From: Phallusia fumigata
Lineage: Eukaryota; Chordata; Ascidiacea; Phlebobranchia; Ascidiidae
Assembly: GCA_008931825.1 (NCBI GenBank)
Contig: QXVZ01005743.1
Span: 1-23,678 of the forward strand
Direction: 5' to 3'
Length of the DNA: 23,678 nt
The notes below the pieces were generated by a model. The model was not told where the DNA came from and searched no databases. It saw only the letters and a list, made by a program, of their open reading frames with translations. The first letter of the stretch is position 1; every line of letters starts with the position of its first letter. Positions 1-9,139 of the stretch are shown piece after piece. The translations under genes and the position numbers were made by a program.

Positions 1-939
1 ATCACCGCTGCTGCACCAAAGTCATGCAACCGACCTGATTTTCAAACTTTGTGATCAAGAAACTACCTGAATAATTTTTGTAGAAAACCGCGGTGGAAAT
101 GAGTCCTTGTCAAGTCGGTGAATTTTCCGGTCGTAATTTAAGACTTAAAACACTGTCACAATAATTGCTGCGGCTCAAATGAAGCTACAAAATATGCTGC
201 AAATTACGATAGCCGGGGACATGTGGTTAAAATCACAACAACCGCTTTTTAGCAGCATTTGTTTGATCATTATTTGCTGAAAAAAGAGATCTTATAAATC
301 ATTAGAGCATCAGGTGGTCATTTTCAAATACCATCAAAAAGACAGCTCCATATTCATTTTTTAAAGCGCACATAGACTTTTTGATTTAGGACTTAAATTT
401 TCGTTAAATTTCCGAAAATAAAAGATGAAACCAAATGAGCAAGCGCTTTCAACCCAACCATTTGTATCTCGACGATTGTAGTAACGTATAGTTTGTTCAC
501 CTCCACCTATCACCGACGATCGAAATCTTGCGTTGAATGGTTCCCGCTGACTTGGCTTGTCCATGTGTTTTTTCTCTGCTTGTGGATCATTTCGAAGATC
601 ACCAAAGAAAAGATGGTCGCCTGTAAAATGCACTGGTTTCTGAGTATTACCGATGCGCTTTCCCCCTTGATGTAAATATTTAATTGTGTTGGATGAGTTT
701 AGTGCAGCAGCTTCAAGCCTGTCAGTGAAGCAAGTTAGTGCAAAAATTGAAATCACTAAATTGCTTTGTGCTATGTTTGGCATCAAATGTAACACACAAA
801 ATTGTTTTTAAAACTGATGCCCTATTCATTATCAGCAAAATATTTGTTTCGTTTTAACATTTTTTGTAATTTGCAACATAATGATTTTAATATTGCACAA
901 TAAATTTTGATGCCTGTCGTTCCTCAAACTAAGTTTGTT
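1..939. other. No recognised feature, AT-rich non-coding
   Basis: I see no exon with a recognisable family and no clear repeat in this stretch. A 144-codon open frame on minus (361-795) lacks domain-like character, repeats or convincing splice sites, and I treat it as chance. The bases just before 940 may already belong to the repeat family that follows: a 'TTTACCTTCATCC' string at 938-950 is also found, slightly altered, in repeat copies A (about 6482-6494) and B (about 10068-10080). Confidence 0.5.
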
Positions 940-1094
940 TACCTTCATCCCAAATCGTAGACGGAATTCTTAGTTCCCTGGTGTTGGGAGACTCGAAGTT
1001 GGAAGTCGTCAGGTGTTTGGCCGCTAATTTTTAAAAAGCCAATCCAGACGTGGTGGACTAAAAGAAAAACACAACGCTCCTTTACTTGATGATT

Positions 1095-1710
1095 CGATTT
1101 TCACCCGACCACATCACACCTAAACTGACTAAACCTCTTCTTAACCAACACACGTGGTCGAGCACGAATCCCAGTCGTTTTTTATAGTCTGTACATAGGT
1201 CAAGCGCCTAGGAACGTCAAGTGTTTTTCCCAGTAATAGCCAGAGGCGCTCGACCCATACACTGAAGTAACAATCCCGAATGAGATTTTGTAACACAAAA
1301 TGCTTTAATTAATTCATGTGTTTTTGTTTGATTTTTTTATGGACATCAGCATTCGGCAGTTCATTCGCTTGATGCCGTGAATTGTATCAATCCCTAATTC
1401 GCAAAAACGGCCTTATCCCAAGAGATAATGAAAAAACGGCACATTTCTCTATGATCTAATTTACAGCAAATGTGGCGTGATTTACTGCGGGTTAACGCCC
1501 TTTCAGCGGTGGAGAACACGAAGACGCCAATAAATGCGACAAAACTTTTGACCCTATTTGTTAAGTTTGTATTGTCCGTGTTCTGTCGGGTTGGCATATA
1601 TTGTTCGCTTAACAACCGGTCTACAACGACCTTGTCTCTACCTGTTGAAACCTGTCACGTAGGCACAAATTTATCTGGCAATCACGTTAAACCGTTAGCG
1701 TTAGGAAAAG
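1095..1710 (+). repeat. Diverged repeat family, copy C
   Basis: This segment is collinear with pieces of the repeat at 9140-10560. The shared order is a 'TTCACCCGACCA' block (1100 against 9150), 'GCGCCT..GAA.GT.AAGTG.TTTTCCCAGT' (about 1205 against 9348), a 'GGCG...CCTACACACAGAAGTAA' type block (about 1245 against 9450), 'ACATCAGC.TTCG' (about 1345 against 9533), and the 'GTGATTTACTGCGGGTTAACGCCC...CAGCGGTG' block (about 1475). It ends in the 'CCTGTCACGTAGGCA' hallmark (about 1650). Identity by eye is moderate with many indels, so this is an old copy. No reading frame is shared among copies, so I read it as non-coding. Confidence 0.65.
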
Positions 1711-2500
1711 GCGTCCAGCACCACTCCCTCCCACAAATGTCATGCTAGTTAATAGACAACTCAAAAAAACAACTTCATTTTCATCACCATTTTTACGTAC
1801 CTTCTTTAAATCAATGATTCCTTGTCTTGTTCCACTTCATCTACGAGGAAATCCTGCGTTTTCGGTCTCTCTCCGAATCGGTGCGTCTGCATTCAAATTA
1901 TTCGCTGTGGTTTATCTCGAAGTTGTATGTCTCCAGCTGATAGAGCAAACATTTTTGTCAGAAATGTGTGCCCGACAAAAAGATACTTAAACGTAATGAT
2001 ATGTAGCTTTTTTTAGTGTTGCGTAGAGAATCGTCGTTGTTCAGAAAACGAATCTATCATGCTAAGTCATCATTTCATTAGGACCTCGTCACTACGTGTG
2101 AAAACTTGTCATGTAGGAATAACTTTGAATGGTAACTTGTAACGTTCACAGTCCGTTAGCGTTGCGGTTGCCGCGTTGTTCGCACGTGACGTCATACTTT
2201 TCGAGAAAAAATATCACAACGCAACTTGATAGTCTTCAGGGGCAGCCATTGACAACACAAGGTGAACGCTCGCTGTGTGCAGTTGATTACAGAGCCCGCA
2301 ATATCGCGGCGATCGTTTCGCAAACATCACAATCGCTCGTCGCAACGACAAAAATATTAGCGGGGCGTCGCTACTTTAGCAAAGCTATCGTTAAAGCACA
2401 TCGATTTATTGTTACTTGTCGTTTATGTGTTAGTGCCCTACTAAATAACTCTGGCCGCGATTTTCAGTCGTGGCAATAAAGCGTTTGCAGCAAACCCTAC
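1711..2500 (+). repeat. Repeat-family fragments, CpG-richer segment
   Basis: A second hallmark 'AACTTGTCATGTAGGAATAAC' (about 2104) followed by 'CCGTTAGCGTTG' (about 2153) repeats the layout at about 1650-1705, so this looks like another partial family copy. A block at 1845-1930 (pattern 'CTCTCCGAATCGGTGCGTCTGCATTC') recurs at about 8080, 11690 and 12295. Bases 2150-2350 are richer in CpG than their surroundings. They contain CACGTG (2183-2188) overlapping TGACGTCA (2187-2194), an E-box/CRE combination, but no promoter is otherwise evident. A 116-codon open frame on plus (2129-2479) has no recognisable domain, and I do not call it a gene. Confidence 0.5.
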
Positions 2501-3124
2501 CCTCAGCAATTCACGAACATCACGTGTGACAATAAAGTAATATTGAAAGACCACCCGGTCAACACAACTACAAGCATTGTTTCGATAAGCCATCGCATCT
2601 ACTTTCAAATTAAAAAGGTATTAAAAAAAACTTTAGAAAAACAAACCATCTACAAAACCCTTAAATTTGGAAGTTTGCATTTATTGGATGGCATATATAA
2701 TTTTATAGCATAGTATCGCCAACTAATATATATTGCTAATAGGTCAATGTTCTAAACAAGCAACTACCACAACAGAATGTTTGGTTTGGAAAACAGCTTA
2801 TGGCTTGTCCACAACGTACGAAGCAAAAATACAGATTCATTTTAGTATTACGTGTTTGTATCATGTGTTTAATGTTTCTATCATATCATGTTTAGGAATT
2901 TCTATCATGTGTTTAATTAAGTACCTTCTCATCCGTGATGATATTTTTCCATCGGTGACATACAAGTGAACAGGAAAGCAACATATCCTGAATCGGCAAA
3001 CATGAAAAAATGTTTTCCCATATATGGTCTGGCAGTTCATTGGCTTTGAACTAAAACAAAATGATGAAATGAAATCTCTAACAAATGTTAAAGAACAACA
3101 TCATGGAAGATCTTAGTAAGATAA
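2501..3124. other. No recognised feature
   Basis: AT-rich sequence with short local repetition ('TATCATGTTTA' and 'TATCATGTGTTTAA' around 2860-2920). I found no exon, RNA gene or mobile-element boundary. Confidence 0.5.
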
Positions 3125-3325
3125 TTTGTCATTAATATTACCCAACGAGTGTTATGGCTGCATAAACTAAAACTACCAGATCCAACAAATCAAGGACAAC
3201 GCTTGCAATGGAAAACTGTGTTCGGAAAGTCACATTTCGATAGCAGACGTCGCTGCAACGAACATTACATTTCCTTGTGCAATAAACCAGGGGTCGGAAA
3301 CGTTGTTAACGCGACGTCAACTGGG
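3125..3325 (+). other. 67-codon stop-to-stop frame, possible exon
   Basis: An open frame without an ATG, bounded by TAA at 3122 and TAA at 3326. Its middle holds a Trp/Lys-rich part and then C-x2-H followed by an aromatic residue ('RRRCNEHYIS'), which loosely resembles the closing C-x2-H of a THAP zinc finger. The opening C-x4-C is not visible upstream and splice sites are not convincing, so the resemblance may be chance. The frame ends as a duplicated repeat region begins (3343). Confidence 0.12.
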
Positions 3326-3342
3326 TAAAAATCAAATATTAT

Positions 3343-4171
3343 TGTGTCACCGGCGTTTCCTGAGCCACAAACACTTAGTTTTACACAAAATTTTACCCCA
3401 AATGCAAGAAATGTTAGAAGATGTCGTATTGTGTAACATGCCCCGCCTTAGTATCGCAAATTATTTTATGCCGTATATTTTAAAGTACATGTGGTGCCTC
3501 CTTTCCCTTAACGTAATCAGCACGTGTCAGCATAATCAGTTAATGTTAATGGTTAATCCAGCCATGCACCAGAAGAACAACAATACGTACGAGGAGGTGA
3601 GACAGGCGTTTCCGTCGGTAAAAGTACAAAAAGTGGATTTAGTGCAAAAATGATCATAGGACACTTTACGGGTTTGAGACATGTCCTTCCAAACAATTTA
3701 GATTCGTTTAATTGTCGCTAAAAGCTAAACTGCCAAACGTTAATGACATACAACAGTGCGTTGTTTCNTTGTTACAACGTCCGCTTCCTCGCATGGCGTG
3801 ATGTTGCAGCAAAAATATTTTTTGTAGCACGCAATTTGAAAGCGCGATTTCTCTGAAAGCCACACTGTGTAAGAGTTTGAGAAAAACAAAACAGCGCGCC
3901 AAACAAGAAAGTTTCATAACATTGTGATGTTATAATCACAAAACGATTTCCACGCAATAAAAACGCAAAACCACTGTTAACCTACGATTTTTGTGTCAGC
4001 GGCGTTTCCAGAGTCACAAACTCTTAGTTTTACACAAATAATATTTAACGACCGCAAATCCCGGGAGGGGGAAGGGTTTGAGACATGTCCATCTTAATCA
4101 TTTAGATTCGTTTAATTGTCGCTAAAAGCTAAACTGCCAAACGTTAATGACATACGACAGTGCGTTGTTTC
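3343..4171 (+). repeat. Two nested direct duplications
   Basis: Bases 3343-3391 ('TGTGTCACCGGCGTTTCC...' to 'TTAGTTTTACACAAA') recur at 3992-4040, an offset of 649. Bases 3670-3767 recur at 4074-4171, an offset of 404. The last 70 bases or so of the second pair differ by a single A/G, far closer than other repeats in the window, so this duplication is recent. Copy 1 carries about 250 extra bases (3400-3650), part of which matches 5895-6058. The undetermined base at 3768 falls exactly at the end of the duplicated block. Confidence 0.8.
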
Positions 4172-4470
4172 GAACACAGATGAAAAAACAAGTCCCAATC
4201 AAAAGGAAGTTGGCGAGCGCAGTGCTTCGAAATTCACAACACTCCCATGCACTTTGTCACAGATTTTTAAATTTCGAGTTTGTCTGTTTGCATGAAAGTT
4301 TGCCGAAATGGTATGATACCCGCAAAAATAGCCTCAAAACGTATTTTAAAATGGGGAAAATGTTGGTCATGGGCACCGCATAAAATCTGGATTTCACGTC
4401 GAAATACGCAGAAATAAATGCAACGTGTGCCAGTTATTTCCACAAGTGTTTCAATTTCTCATTGTGTAAA
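4172..4470. other. No recognised feature
   Basis: A 78-codon open frame on plus (4147-4383) starts inside the duplicated block and has no domain-like features. I see nothing else here. Confidence 0.45.
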
Positions 4471-4483
4471 ACGCGAACAGAAT

Positions 4484-4950
4484 TTTTTGACACTTGGCAT
4501 GGTCACCCAGGTTTTGGCGCTCGTCCATTAAGATTTATCAAGTAAGGGTTAATAAGTTCACCAAGACGTAATGGGATAAATGTTTAGTTAAAAAGCACTA
4601 ACTTTTCATGTTTCTTGGTCTATCTGTTTGTTGGTTGTTTAAATTAAACCAAAAATTAGAATGAAGCTCAGGTTTGCTGTAGCAACACTTTTAGCACTTT
4701 TAACGTATTTGCCAACAGTTCGGCGACCGTAAAAACAGTTTGAACGCCCTTTTGGTGTGCCCTGTCAGCTCTTGTAAAATATTAATTTTTTGACACTTGG
4801 AACGGTCGCCCAGGTTTGGCGACGATTTGAAAATTTGATAAAAGCCGCAAGACGATGGATTTTTTAAGTCTTTGGCAACAGTTAAGCGACCCTAAAAAAG
4901 TTTCGACGCCCTTTTGAGTCTGTCTTGGTCGTAAGGCAACCCAGCACTTG
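4484..4950 (+). repeat. Diverged tandem duplication
   Basis: The block 'TTTTTTGACACTTGG.A.GGTC.CCCAGG' occurs at about 4484 and 4786. A second block, 'GCAACAGTT.GGCGACC.TAAAA...GACGCCCTTTTG', occurs at about 4710-4760 and 4876-4916, each time leading into '.AGC.CTTGTAA.AT'. The two halves therefore form a diverged direct duplication with unequal internal spacing. No coding frame is shared. Confidence 0.6.
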
Positions 4951-5338
4951 TAACATAAAAATCTGTAGTGTGACGTCAAACAAAAGTCCCCACAGTAATT
5001 TAAATTGACTTGCGCCACTGGGTAACGTTTACTTTGTTTACTGGTATCAATTTAAAAATGAAATTAGAAACAATAAGATTTTCCTATTCGTTGGCTGCAT
5101 GTTGTGTGTCCTGCAGGGCAATTTTTTACCAAATTACAACCCACTTAAGCCACAAAACCTATTTGATCACTAAACTAAACTGGAATCAACCAGAGATAAA
5201 AGTCGCGGGTTGCCCATCTCTGACCTATATAAGGTCATGATATTTGCTAGAAACAAAATAACGTTTTTGTCTTTGTAGTTATTATCTAAGTTTCGCAAGT
5301 AAAATCTTAAGGTGAATTAGTAAAATATAGATTCTCAC

Positions 5339-5500
5339 AGGTTTTTGTAGTTGAAGTATAGAATCGCAGAGTAGTCTGACTCCTTCTCTTCCGATCTTAC
5401 ATCCCTCAAGCAGCAGCTCTTCAATGTTGTGAAGGCAACGAGCCAGTGAAGCTGCCCCCGCTTTACCCATATCGTTGCAGGAGAGGTCGAGTCTCTTCAG
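5339..5500 (-). CDS. NLR/RI-type leucine-rich-repeat exon
   Basis: A single 162-base internal exon encoding 54 residues in phase 0 at both ends. The acceptor is 'TTTCCATCAG' at 5510-5501, and the donor is GTGAGA starting at 5338. It encodes two LRR units: 'LKRLDLSCND...' gives L-x-x-L-x-L-x-x-N, and the second, 'IEELLLEGCKIG', gives L-x-L-x-x-C-x-I. Each is followed by a helix-type 'aaxSLAxCL' or 'vRLLCdSI' half. This is the alternating pattern of ribonuclease-inhibitor and NLR receptor LRR domains, which form the ligand-sensing horseshoe of cytosolic immune receptors. No neighbouring LRR exon or NACHT exon is visible on either side; the flanks are repeats. It could belong to an NLR gene with long introns, be a stranded exon, or belong to another RI-like LRR protein. 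The LRR call is firm; NLR membership is an inference. Confidence 0.8.
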
Positions 5501-5894
5501 CTGATGGAAATGCAAACAATTATAGAACTAATATGTAGTTGCTGATAGTCTGAAATAAGTCCTGTTTTTAAATTAAATAAAAGCTAAAGCTTCAAAAGCT
5601 CTTTATTAGACAGTTTGTTGGCCAAATGAGGTCTTTGCTAAATTAATGGTCACGGATATTAGCTCTCCTATTTTAACTGAGATAAAAAAGGTTGTGTGCC
5701 GAATGATGGGCGTACGTACGTCGTAAGACCTCGTTTTGTCCGCTTGCATGACCAACATAAATGTGAGAAACGAAATTTGATTTTTGAGAGGCAATAATCG
5801 TTTAATTCGTGCAAAATAGGTTGAACAACACGAGAATGTGTATCGAAGGCAAAATTTTTTGACATCTTTTTGAGAAACTCTCGTCTCGCATTTC
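5501..5894. other. No recognised feature upstream of the LRR exon
   Basis: This is the intron side upstream (minus sense) of the LRR exon. A 123-codon minus open frame at 5606-5977 has no LRR periodicity and no recognisable domain. A short palindromic run, 'CGTACGTACG', lies at 5711-5720. Confidence 0.5.
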
Positions 5895-6058
5895 GGGAAC
5901 ATGAGCATTTGACTCCATAAATATTTCGGCTGTGGAAAATATATGCGGTGGCTCATTTGCCTAAATGCAATCAGCACATGAGTAATGTTGACTGTGTCGG
6001 AAGTACAACAATACGTGTAAGGAGGTGAGACGTTTTCGACAGTAAAACTACAAAAATT
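5895..6058 (+). repeat. Repeat copy matching 3430-3640
   Basis: Bases here align with 3430-3640. Shared words include 'AATCAGCAC.TG', 'ACAACAATACGT', and 'GGAGGTGAGAC..G.TTTCG.C.GTAAAA.TACAAAAA'. The copy is diverged and shorter than the 3.4-3.6 kb copy. It abuts the start of the large repeat copy A. Confidence 0.65.
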
Positions 6059-6064
6059 GTCATT

Positions 6065-8070
6065 GTAAATTTGCTGCTCTGTAAACGAAAAAACGGGTTT
6101 GTAACGTAAACAGGTGGCGCTTCTGAGTACGAATCACGATTATGTTTTATGTGATCTGTGTATTGGCCAAGCGCCTTAGAAAGTTCAGTCAAGTGGTTTC
6201 CCCAGTTAATTTATGAGTTATTTAATGGTTTTTATCTTGATTAGCAAACAACAGGTCAGCTTTGTGGAGCATAAAAAAATGGCAACTTGTCACGCAGGCA
6301 AGAATTAATCGAAAATTTGTCATTTCTCTCTTTAAATCCATAATTCTCTGAATGTGCGTCGCGGCATACTTGTTTTGAGCAGGCCACTCATATGTAAACT
6401 ACGGGAGAGTTTTATGATAAAATGCGTTCTAGTTACCGAAAGTTTGACAAAAACAGAATCCATAACAAGTGTCCCAATTAGTTTACCTTTATCCAAAACG
6501 AAACATGGAAACCGTTTGTCCGTGGATTTTAATCGACTTAGTGGTTTGCTTTTGGCCTGTTGATTCGAAGTCCATCCAGAATGCAAATTGGCTGTGAAGT
6601 TCTCGGGACCAGATCAGAAATTGTGGTCTGCACAAAACAATTTTATTTATTTATAAATTTACTGTTTTCCCCATTTCATTTCAAATATACAACAGTGATT
6701 GAACACACGATGTCATCATCACTCTTCAAAAAAAAAAAACGGATTTTGTGTTTTCTTTAACACGCTGATGATCAAACTTAACGTAAAAGTCGTAAAAAAA
6801 CAGAATGACTGCAACGAACATACGAAATCGAAAGACATGTTGTTGGTGTGACGTGGCGTTGGCTACCGCTTGAGGTTGGAAATATTACATTAGTCCAATA
6901 TGCAGAACCTCAAGCAGCTTTGTTGTTTGTTTTTGTGTTTTTTCACGGCATTTGAACCCGAGACAATTCCTAGGACGAATTTCGATCAGGGTTTATGTAA
7001 GTCTGTATATGGGTCGAGCGCCTCATACCATTCGACCAAGTGCTAAGTGATTTGCAGCGGGCAAACACGCCCCTGCCCCCTCAGCGGTGACAAACACCAT
7101 GGCGCAATTTTCAGCAATGCGATAAACTTTGACCCTGTATGTCTGTTTGTTTTTTACATCAGATTCTGCCGATTAGGCATATCTTGTTTGCCCAGTAATT
7201 AGTTTAACACGATCCCGTCTCTTGGTGTGACAACTTGTCACGTAGTCATTAAAGCAGGATTTATATTAAAACCTAAAACGTTAAATTACGAATTGAACCA
7301 TATTTCTAACACAAGATTAAAGTTTGTTTCTAGTCAATCAAAATTTGTAGTGCTGACATCGATTTTACAATACTTTACTAGAAACAGCAATAGTCCCACA
7401 ACAGTGGTGAACTCTTGATGATAAACTGCAACAGTTATTCGAGTGCAAATAGTTTTGTTTATCAACGACATTTTACTACAAGCAAGGTTGAAACAAAATA
7501 TCACTCTTTCTGATTTTGTTTGGTTGAACAGAATTGACAAATCACCATCTTTAAGATTTGTTATACAAGCTACGACCAAACACTGGTGTGAGAAATTCGA
7601 TGTTATAAATTGTTTGCTTTTTGGGGTGAGCAGACTTGCAGGATAAAATAGCACCAAATTATCGCGTGATATCAAAATTTGGGGAAGTCTACACAAGCGG
7701 CACCAATGGCATCAATCTGACGAAAGGCGACACCGATGGTAAACAAGGCAATGTTTATTTCACGATAGAAAGGACAAGTCAAGAAGACTTTTTTCGACAA
7801 AAACAACTCCTTATTTAAAATGTAATTCTTTATGTAATTTTTATGCGCTTTGTTACATTGCAGCGTTTGTGTGTAGGAAAGGTTCCCAAGAGATGCAGCA
7901 AAAGGGAATGATTACACATTTTCACATCAAAACCCAATGTAGTGGAATATGCCAAATATGCTTCTGTTTAGATCTAATTCTTACCCATGACAAACATGTC
8001 TCGCAAATTAAAACTTAGCAGCTCACCTCAGTTCGTTAACCTTGGTCGGGGATCGTGTAGGAAAGCGTCT
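6065..8070 (+). repeat. Large repeat family, copy A (about 2 kb)
   Basis: This is one of the two best copies of the family. Landmarks in order are 'TGCTGCTCTGTAAAC' (6073), 'GCGCCTTAGAAAGTTCAGTCAAGTGG' pattern (6171), 'GGCAACTTGTCACGCAGGCA' (6283), a block ending in 'GGCCTGTTGATTCG' (about 6554), 'GCAGCGGGCAAACACGCCC...CAGCGGTGACAAACAC' (about 7055), 'ACAACTTGTCACGTAGTCATT' (7229), 'GTGGTGAACTCTTGATGATAAACT' pattern (7404), and 'AATGTTTATTTCACGA.AGAAAGGACAAG' (7750). All appear in the same order in copy B (9225-11285), with indels. No frame survives between the copies. No terminal inverted repeats, target-site duplication or transposase could be identified. Confidence 0.8.
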
Positions 8071-8389
8071 TTTCTTCTTGCTCTCTCACACTCAGGTGCA
8101 TCTGCATTTGTTTGCTTCCGGCCGACACTAAAAAAGTTTGAACTTGAAAAATTAACACTTCAATAAAGTTTTTGACAAGTGGTGTATTTCAAAAAAAGAT
8201 ATAGTACTAAACAATTTTTTGCATCAGAAAAAATGTTTGCACTATAAAATGCTAATTTGGAGTGAAAAGTAAAAGTTTGAACTAAAAGTAAATGTTTGCA
8301 TTGAAACAGATGTTTCTACAGAAATGTTATTGAATTGCAGGCCTTGTACCACACCGTTGTGAATTAGTTTAAATGTATTTCTCAACATG
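8071..8389. other. AT-rich spacer between repeat copies
   Basis: It contains a short family block at about 8080-8110 ('CTCTCTCACACTCAGGTGCATCTGCATTT', cut by indels) related to 1860-1900. Beyond it is simple A-rich sequence with recurring 'AAAAGTTTGAACT' and 'AAATGTTTGCA' words. No exon was seen. Confidence 0.5.
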
Positions 8390-8880
8390 TTCCAACTATT
8401 GGCGGTTTGACTTGTGTGAAGCGCTGCTTAGTAAACAACAAGTGCCAGGCTGAATTATACAAGTGACTTACAGCGTCCAGCGATGTCAAACAGGATTCAA
8501 TTAAATTTTGGTCTATTTTACCAGAGGTTGAGTTAACAAATGCTGTTTCTAAATTAGCAAACAACAAACCCTGGACGTGTATGGATCTAGAAACTTGGCA
8601 CGATTGCAAAGTGTTGGGGGGTGAAAATCGAAAAGCCAAATATTTAGAACCTGAAGCAACTTTGTTATTTGAGTGATTTACTGCGGGTAAATCCCCAACG
8701 GTGACAAGCACGAGGACGCCATTTAGGCGTTAAACTTTGACCTGTTTGTTTGAATTTTTTATCTCAAATTCTGCCGAAAGGGCATATATTGTTTGCTCAG
8801 CAATGAGTTTATTACGATCTCCCATTTACGTGTGGAAATTTGTCACATGGGCAAAATTTTGCATTGCAACTTTCCAATTT
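8390..8880 (+). repeat. Partial repeat family, copy D
   Basis: Begins with 'GAAGCGCTGCTTAGTAAACAAC' and continues through 'GCCAGGCT...CAAGTG.CTTACAGC...GCGATGTCAAAC', matching copy B at about 9640-9725. Later come 'AGAACCTGAAGCAACTTTGTT' (copy A about 6902), 'GTGATTTACTGCGGGTAAA' and the hallmark 'AATTTGTCACATGGGCA' (about 8838). Large parts of the full unit are missing. Confidence 0.65.
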
Positions 8881-9139
8881 TATCAATATTAAGAGTGATT
8901 AGGAGTTTCGCCAGCGAAGCTAGATCTCCGCCAAAACACTAAGGCAGGTTTGTGCGTAAAGTTAAATTCGCTAAATCTTTAATTTACCAAAAGTTACCAT
9001 ACCATATTTTTGGCAATATGTACAACACACAACATTCTTTCGACACAATCGTTTCATTTCGTCTGTTTAGACGTTTGTTGTCTTTTTTTGTCCTAACCGT
9101 TTATACCAGGGCCGAAATGAGTTATTAATTTATTTTTTC

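Noticed and set aside
361..795. 144-codon open frame on minus, the longest in the window
   Set aside because: Low-complexity, unrecognisable translation without a convincing start context or splice sites. A frame of this length can arise by chance on two strands of 24 kb.
2129..2479. 116-codon open frame on plus
   Set aside because: No domain or splice context. It lies in repeat-family and CpG-rich DNA, where stops (TAA/TAG) are rarer by composition.
3125..3325. A C-x2-H ending as the second half of a THAP domain
   Set aside because: No C-x4-C start or Pro/Trp core in frame. It is kept only as a very low-confidence open frame.
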